From Meandrina meandrites (taxonomy: Eukaryota; Cnidaria; Anthozoa; Scleractinia; Meandrinidae): 64,000 bases of DNA. Below the pieces are notes generated by a model. That model searched no databases, was not told the origin of the DNA, and worked only from the letters and a program-made list of their open reading frames with translations. How positions within the stretch are numbered: the first letter of the stretch is position 1; each line of letters starts with the position of its first letter. Both the position numbers and the translations under genes were made by a program. Positions 62,310 through 64,000 of this stretch are shown piece by piece. Location: NCBI GenBank assembly GCA_963693305.1, contig OY855912.1:10518501-10582500 (forward strand), read 5' to 3'.

Positions 62310-62647
62310 TTCAATAGTTAATTGGTATGGCTGAGGATTGGGCACTTCAGGCATCAGGTGCCCAGATTATCTTGTGCACATGCGCAGTTGCTGGTATGCC
62401 CAGAATAGCCAGTTCCTGCGAGGACAACATCTGGCAGTGCATTGTGGATGAATGCGGTATGTGCATGGAACCTGAATCACTCGTGCCAATCACGTGTTCA
62501 GGAGTACAGCAAGTGGTTTTGATTGGTGATCACAAACAGTTACAGCCAGTAATTCAGGACAACCTGGCAATGACACTTGGTTTGAACGTGTCTATGTTCG
62601 AGAGGCTTTCTAAGCGAGCTAAGATGCTGGAGTTGCAGTACAGAATG
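28130..62647 (+). CDS. HELZ2-like: TPR-CCCH-helicase-RNB-helicase protein, gene 2 (3' partial)
   Basis: Exons: 28130-28179, 28741-28780, 29392-29565, 30326-30362, 31054-31193, 31831-31887, 33705-33881, 33984-34020, 34530-34645, 35436-35486, 37626-37673, 37857-37934, 38370-38430, 39307-39369, 41713-41799, 42425-42580, 42787-43332, 44078-44258, 44556-44724, 44887-44994, 45396-45970, 46762-47209, 48113-48426, 48929-49199, 50021-50422, 51425-51506, 52616-53944, 54236-56868, 57524-57798, 57940-58022, 58274-58417, 60633-60815, 61178-61467, 62318-62647. Total 9735 bases, 3245 codons, with every phase compatible. Human HELZ2 as I know it begins near the zinc fingers, so the TPR start is an addition. 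The weakest link is exon 42425-42580. The last four exons expected from gene 1 (17038-19718) lie beyond the window. Read as two genes, the break would fall at 42580-42787, but exon 42787 has no in-frame ATG before its zinc finger. Confidence 0.75.
29635..29795. mobile_element. MITE-like inverted repeat
   Basis: GTGTTCACATGACGTCAC at the left and GTGACGTGAGTAAATAC at the right, with CGGCCATATTGGTGTACC and ACCAATATGGCCG inside, form an imperfect fold-back in the intron after exon 29392-29565 of gene 2. Confidence 0.5.
32191..32706. mobile_element. MITE with about 35-bp terminal inverted repeats
   Basis: The left end TAAGCCGCATCCACACGAAC and the complement of the right end TAAGTCGCACCCACACGAGC match closely and continue to TTATGTGAC. 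The interior carries an inner inverted pair TAACAAGAAGATTAAC / GTTAATCTTCTTGTTA (about 32521 and 32609). It lies in the 1.8-kb intron 31888-33704 of gene 2 and has no ORF. Confidence 0.65.
34530..42580 (+). CDS. Gene 2 exons 9-16: charged linker between TPRs and zinc fingers
   Basis: Eight small exons (34530, 35436, 37626, 37857, 38370, 39307, 41713, 42425). The first closes the TPR region (ERYPDDEEVRNLLESINTNI) and begins a Lys-rich stretch (KQKKGKKGTTKKNSK). Then follow a Pro-rich piece (PFNPPAPVKSVVPQKKV), a charged helix (KKQRKFEEYRRMK, KKVNEDWEKQEQKRDE) and Ser/Thr-rich linkers. All junctions are phase-compatible. The last exon (42425-42580) is the least certain: its sequence is not family-like, and I chose the donor GTAATT at 42581 because it leaves phase 1, as exon 42787 needs. 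The next donor-like site (GTAAGG at 42586) would create a TAA. Retention of the following intron would stop at 42646-42648 and give a TPR-only protein of about 480 residues. Confidence 0.62.
34646..37625. other. Introns of gene 2 with simple and dispersed repeats
   Basis: Besides exon 35436-35486 this stretch holds AAGATC/GGATC-rich repeats (34730-35010), (GATT)n and (GATC)n microsatellites (35199-35287), a CTACTTACAACACTAAGA minisatellite (35787-35870), copies of an AACTGATAGCTGAGAA motif (36338-37290), CGTTACTTAAGT palindromes (36886-36962) and the TAGCCTGCGAG-bounded element (36588-37335). Confidence 0.65.
36588..37335. mobile_element. TAGCCTGCGAG-bounded transposon-like element
   Basis: Starts TAGCCTGCGAGCAGGCCCAC and ends with the near complement (CTCACCTTTGAG...TAGCCTGTGAGCAGGC read on the minus strand). 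The termini resemble those of the Mutator-like element at 40626-41398. The flanks CAAAACAAA and CGAATTAAA match at 6 of 9, so a target duplication is possible but decayed. No ORF. Confidence 0.55.
38460..38640. mobile_element. Small MITE with CCCGATAACTCGAAC-type ends
   Basis: The left end AATCCCGATAACTCGAACCT and the complement of the right end AATCCCTATAACTCGAACCT are inverted copies over about 25 bases. The interior repeats GTTCGAGTTAT. Lies in the intron after exon 38370-38430. Confidence 0.65.
40060..40255 (+). mobile_element. Probable LINE 3' tail ending in (TTGA)n
   Basis: AT-rich sequence ending GACACATTGATAAAGTTATTGATTGATTGAT, like 3' ends of CR1/L2-type retroposons that terminate in a short tandem repeat. 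Only the tail is present and no reverse transcriptase frame is seen. The class is inferred. Confidence 0.4.
40626..41398. mobile_element. Mutator-like (MULE) non-autonomous transposon, 773 bp
   Basis: Terminal inverted repeats of 103 bp (40626-40728 and 41296-41398), differing at only two positions, begin TAGCCTGCGAATACAGCCG. An exact 9-bp target duplication ATGTTTTGT flanks the element (40617-40625 and 41399-41407). Long inverted repeats with a 9-bp duplication are typical of the Mutator superfamily. The interior (about 570 bp) encodes nothing, so it depends on transposase from elsewhere. It sits in the 2.3-kb intron before exon 41713 of gene 2. Confidence 0.88.
42787..43332 (+). CDS. Gene 2 exon: Ser-rich region and first CCCH zinc finger
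   Basis: The acceptor TTTTTTATAG ends at 42786 and the donor GTACGT starts at 43333. The exon encodes a polar, Ser/Lys-rich segment followed by the first finger: C-x8-C-x4-C-x3-H in LCWHFSNGVKCQKTPCTFAH. A second finger follows in exons 44078-44724, giving a pair as in the N-terminus of HELZ2 relatives. No in-frame ATG occurs before the finger except one just upstream of it (KEWQVMRPF), so the exon is more likely internal than a first exon. RNA binding by the finger pair is inferred. Confidence 0.82.
43660..44004 (+). mobile_element. Probable LINE 3' tail with (ATTC)n microsatellite
   Basis: An AT-rich segment runs into TACAAATAAAAGGGATCATTC and then about 23 units of ATTC (43911-44004). This looks like a retroposon 3' end with an expanded tail repeat. 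It lies in the intron 43333-44077 of gene 2. The microsatellite is certain; the LINE origin is inferred. Confidence 0.45.
44078..44724 (+). CDS. Gene 2 exons: second CCCH zinc finger
   Basis: Exons 44078-44258 and 44556-44724, joined in phase 2. The finger is split by the intron: YQLCKW ends the first exon and WKSRRVCRYGTYCTYAHG opens the second, giving C-x8-C-x5-C-x3-H. Gene 1 exon 845-1064 is the homologue of the second exon. The (ATTC)n microsatellite at 43911-44004 lies in the preceding intron. After the finger comes a short charged tail (YKKEIQETRSKEDSS). Confidence 0.85.
44887..47209 (+). CDS. Gene 2 exons: UPF1/MOV10-type region before helicase 1
   Basis: Exons 44887-44994, 45396-45970 and 46762-47209, homologous one-to-one and phase-to-phase with gene 1 exons 2117, 3160 and 4097. 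Shared marks: LRFDFGKR, the block NYKRVMHQLLFTEELFIKK before helicase 1, AAGRLLIRNVNS and VDVQFQLNRQPLCEWHAAID. The intron 45971-46761 shows nothing I recognise. The acceptor of exon 45396 (...CATTAAG) is weak at its last bases but sits after a pyrimidine tract, and the homology to gene 1 starts there. Confidence 0.85.
47815..47946 (-). mobile_element. tRNA-derived SINE fragment
   Basis: On the minus strand: A box TAGCTCAGTGGTTAGAGC and B box GGGTTCGAATCC, in a tRNA-like head (about 47873-47946). The acceptor stem halves do not pair and the 3' side runs into TATATGAACTCAGAATTTTT, so it is not a working tRNA gene. Located in the intron 47210-48112 of gene 2. Confidence 0.7.
48113..51506 (+). 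CDS. Gene 2 exons: UPF1-like helicase 1 core
   Basis: Exons 48113-48426, 48929-49199, 50021-50422 and 51425-51506. Motifs: GPFGTGKT (Walker A), CTHTNSAADIHV, VDEAAQALEPE (II), VVFTGDHMQ (III), FLTENYRCHPDILQFPSDNF (IV region) and VESIYNVQG entering motif V. Helicase 1 ends in the next exon with KEFRALFISTVRT and LLNTAITRAMS. The intron at 48427-48928 is absent from gene 1. The start of exon 48113 was set by the AAG|GAG acceptor after a long pyrimidine tract and by phase 0 with exon 46762. All ATPase motifs are intact. Confidence 0.92.
49200..50020. other. Intron of gene 2
   Basis: It includes a dispersed-repeat-like block at about 49440-49700 (AACGGCGTTTTCAAAAATTT, TTTTGGTCACCGTTTTCAC), typical in style of invertebrate MITE debris. 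No termini could be fixed. No exon. Confidence 0.4.
50423..51424. other. Intron of gene 2
   Basis: A 1-kb intron between helicase 1 exons. A poly-A/G purine stretch lies at about 50868-50917. No coding or repeat feature recognised. Confidence 0.5.
51865..52493. mobile_element. 629-bp fold-back element
   Basis: Left AATTGTTAATGTTTCAAAAT and right ATTTTGAAACATTAACAATT are inverted, and the arms stay matched to the centre near 52180 (for example ACGTTTCGGTATTACTGCCT against AGGCAGTAATGCCGAAACG). A direct repeat CATGGTGTTAAGAGA lies outside each end (51806-51820 and 52499-52513). It is in the intron 51507-52615 of gene 2. Open frames in it are mirror images of each other and meaningless. Confidence 0.8.
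52616..53944 (+). CDS. Gene 2 exon: helicase 1 end and acidic linker
   Basis: Begins GKEFRALFISTVRT (motif V), then TAITRAMSLVAVVGDPFSL (motif VI). A Ser/Glu-rich linker follows (EESMSEEEEEEQNSPS near 53180-53220), then the start of the pre-RNB region (LLQRWLLEKPNRYLRCTLRL). It leaves in phase 1 at GTAAGT (53945) into exon 54236. Gene 1 reads through this boundary without an intron. The acidic linker is low-complexity and differs in sequence from that of gene 1, as expected for a flexible tether. Confidence 0.9.
54236..56868 (+). CDS. Gene 2 exon: RNB (RNase II/R) nuclease domain, active site intact
   Basis: An 877-codon exon holding the RNB domain and the following linker. The active site TIDPDNSKDLDDALTLEEL has Asp codons at 54709, 54727, 54733 and 54736, matching the D-x5-D-x-D-D pattern of RNase II/R. 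Other marks: VGVHIADVSYFVEPGTQLD, ELVEEMMLLANEE, FTSPIRRYIDIQVHRLV (Arg-rich motif from 55696), and after the domain IQLFKINPNVHICMEHRKY, shared with gene 1. RNB enzymes cleave RNA processively 3' to 5' with Mg2+; human HELZ2 has been reported to do so. With all four aspartates present, activity is likely in this copy, unlike gene 1. Confidence 0.93.
57180..57410 (+). mobile_element. Probable LINE 3' tail
   Basis: AT-rich sequence ending GTGTCCCCAGTTAGCTTAAT...CCTAAAAAAAATTCATTCATTC, similar in style to the tails at 40060 and 43660. It is in the intron 56869-57523 of gene 2. No coding part. Confidence 0.35.
57524..58022 (+). CDS. Gene 2 exons: linker into helicase 2
   Basis: Exons 57524-57798 and 57940-58022. 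The first ends with NFWVGHCIIKHVDTFSKPD and LSTLSVIHRSLPHR, aligning with gene 1 WVGHCIFTAADKSLK. The second (RMFAALCSLPSASQLVQS) aligns with gene 1 exon 12145-12233. The intron at 56869-57523, absent from gene 1, carries an AT-rich LINE-like tail near 57200-57410. No enzymatic motif lies in this part. Confidence 0.82.
58274..62647 (+). CDS. Gene 2 exons: second UPF1-like helicase, motifs I to III
   Basis: Exons 58274-58417, 60633-60815, 61178-61467 and 62318-62647. The P-loop GPPGTGKT is split by a 2.2-kb intron that contains an antisense recombinase pseudogene. Other motifs: VIYCGPSNKSVDVVA (Ia), IVDECGMCMEPESLVP (II), VVLIGDHKQLQPVIQD (III) and MLELQYRM. The last four exons by comparison with gene 1 (motifs IV-VI and the C-terminus) are not before 64000, so it is unknown whether this copy avoids the frameshift of gene 1. 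The acceptor of exon 62318 directly abuts a long ATTC/ATTT microsatellite. Confidence 0.9.
58640..59710 (-). pseudogene. KIAA1958-like / DUF3504 tyrosine-recombinase pseudogene
   Basis: Read on the minus strand, from high to low coordinates: FKPIEEYITDQGNKNTRAKT, KLEEVQPEELNRYVN, a stop (59523-59525), FILSVKRKDDQDYEPSSLGG, then a frameshifted part, FGLRGCEEHLQMTWGDVEL (59003-59239 is open), WFKSNAMGQSKLNGWMKTTA, TNHSAQKRMIQKL and GHTNVQSINNYS. This matches the DUF3504 (KIAA1958/ZMYM-type, Crypton-related) family from memory. The late part resembles the H-x-x-R and Tyr motifs of tyrosine recombinases, but the Arg is replaced (HSAQK). Stops and frameshifts make it inactive. It is inserted antisense inside the intron that splits the helicase 2 P-loop of gene 2. 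Confidence 0.78.
59711..60632. other. Right part of the P-loop-splitting intron of gene 2
   Basis: It may contain the upstream remains of the recombinase pseudogene at 59711-59940 (minus strand, unrecognised). Then unique-looking sequence and a (TTG)n/(TTTG)n run at about 60440-60500 before the acceptor GTTTGAAG of exon 60633. Confidence 0.45.
61468..62317. repeat. Intron with 240-bp (ATTC)n-(ATTT)n microsatellite at its 3' splice site
   Basis: (ATTC)n with one TTCTTTC interruption spans 62070-62222 and (ATTT)n spans about 62226-62311. Only CAATAG separates it from exon 62318. A short GTCCGTCC-type run is at about 61660-61690. The repeat therefore supplies the whole polypyrimidine region of this acceptor. 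Confidence 0.92.
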
Positions 62648-64000
62648 GTAAGAGAAGAACGTTGTTGGGTCACTCAATTTTGGGCAGTTTTAGCCCTGAT
62701 CTGGTCATTGAATTAATTGAAGTGTAACAATGACTGCTTTAAGCTGAACTCAAAAGAAGCACCCAAATTAAAAGCCAAGAAGGGGCAGAGATAAACAAAA
62801 TCGGAGGAGACTAAGACGGGTGCATTTGGGTAAACTACTAATCTCCCAACTTCGGTCGCTTTCGAATGCTGTTAAGAATGCCGGTCAGGAAAAACCAAGC
62901 ACTGGGTGGCAGAAGTTAAAAACTCGATTTCCTCCATTCGTTTGCTCATTGATAGCTTTTAGATAGATACGAAACCTTATGTAGTTTGTTCCCGTCGAAA
63001 GCTTTTCAATTTCAAAAAGTAAGAAAATCGGTTTTCGGATTCGGAGTCTCGAAATGGCCCAGTTTCTTACCCGAAATTCGCTATCATAAATTTTCCACGC
63101 ATTCGCAAACAAGGCCGCACGGAAAAGTTTAGACACTTTCTATCAAAAGAAAAAACCCATTTTAGCTATATACCTGGAGTTATGAGAACCATGCCCATTT
63201 ACCTTGGGGCCTGAGTAGGCTTGAAACAGGGCCGAGAACAGAAAAAAAGATAAACAGCGCGAAGCGGTTAATAAGTCAAAGGAGAAGGGAAACAAAGTGA
63301 CATTTCTTTTAGTTTTTATATCGTCTACTTTGGAGAAACGTCTACTTTGGAGAAACGTTTACGGCGAATTTTGCACAAAGTGGCGAAAATAGCGTTGACC
63401 ACGTTTTCAAAAATTCAGACATATATTAACAGAAGATAATTTCAGGGCTCTAGAGAAACTTATCGAACTGAAATAATTAAAAAAAAGAGATAACAAAAAC
63501 GTTAATTTAATAGTAATTTTCAACGGCATTATTCAGCATGTGGTATAACTCCCAATTTTCTCAATCCTCGTTTAATCACACTTTTAAACATTCATTTAAA
63601 GCATACCTGAGATTTCGCTTTGGTTATTGCTCCTCCTCCCAGTTATTGAAGGAAATCTCTGAAAGGCGGCATCACATTTTAGCAAATTTTCATAGTATCA
63701 CCCGTAACCGTTTGAACACTTCAGTTCCGATTACAAAACGCACGAAAGTAGAAATTTCAACCCCAGATGCTCATTTTTCTTACTTCTTGCCGGTTATTCC
63801 TTTGCAAAATTCCTTTTTCAACGAAAGAGTGAGAAGGTATGTTTCAGATGAATGTCTCAATGTCTAAATGATGTATGTCTAAAATGTCTAAATGAATGTC
63901 TAAATGTGAATGTCAAATTGAAACAATTTGGAGTTATACGACATGTTAAATAATGCCGTCTAAAGTTACCACTAAATTCAGGCAAATTTGTGCCTCCGAT
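62648..64000. other. Intron of gene 2 at the right edge
   Basis: The next helicase 2 exon (homologue of 17038-17289, starting HPDICEFPS) is not found before 64000. An open frame at 63538-63867 (109 codons) has no recognisable domain and no splice support. A duplicated CTACTTTGGAGAAACGT lies near 63325-63360 and a tandem of AATGTCTAA near 63850-63910. Nothing else seen. Confidence 0.5.

Noticed and set aside
63538..63867. 109-codon open frame near the right edge
   Set aside because: No similarity to the expected next helicase exon and no splice sites; probably chance in an intron.

Overview
The window is eukaryotic and AT-rich, with GT-AG introns, microsatellites and many small non-autonomous transposons. 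It most resembles an invertebrate metazoan, and I lean towards an anthozoan cnidarian (coral or sea anemone). That lean rests on the gene architecture, a KIAA1958-like (DUF3504) recombinase relic and repeats with TAGCCTGCGA termini. No species-specific marker is present, so the organism is an inference.

Two large homologous genes lie head-to-tail on the + strand. Both match the HELZ2 family: CCCH zinc finger, UPF1/MOV10-type helicase, RNase II/R (RNB) exonuclease, second UPF1-type helicase. Gene 1 (845-19718) enters from upstream of the window, so its 5' end is missing; its stop codon is at 19716-19718. Gene 2 starts at an ATG at 28130 and runs off the right edge; its last visible exon ends at 62647. 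I rebuilt the exons by reading splice sites and checking reading phase across every junction. Gene 1 has 17 visible exons (about 2830 codons). Gene 2 has 34 (3245 codons).

Gene 2 is the most notable object. Sixteen small exons (28130-42580) encode a tetratricopeptide-repeat (TPR) region and a charged linker, and they join in frame to the first CCCH exon at 42787. The predicted order is TPR - CCCH - CCCH - helicase 1 - RNB - helicase 2, as one protein. Its RNB active site keeps all four aspartates. Gene 1 is the degraded or divergent partner: one of the four RNB aspartates is Ala, and helicase 2 is broken between motifs V and VI by a frameshift in exon 18840-19009. Gene 1 also lacks three introns present in gene 2.

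Layout: 1-844 intron of gene 1 with a 132-bp tandem duplication; 845-19718 gene 1; 19719-28129 intergenic, with a 1.3-kb palindromic fold-back element at 25160-26447; 28130-42580 TPR and linker exons of gene 2, with MITE-like elements and a Mutator-like element (40626-41398, 9-bp target duplication); 42787-62647 zinc-finger, helicase and RNB exons of gene 2, with a fold-back element and an antisense DUF3504 pseudogene in introns; 62648-64000 intron.

Human HELZ2 is an interferon-induced RNA helicase and 3'-5' exoribonuclease, so an RNA-surveillance or antiviral role is the natural hypothesis for this pair. It is untested here.
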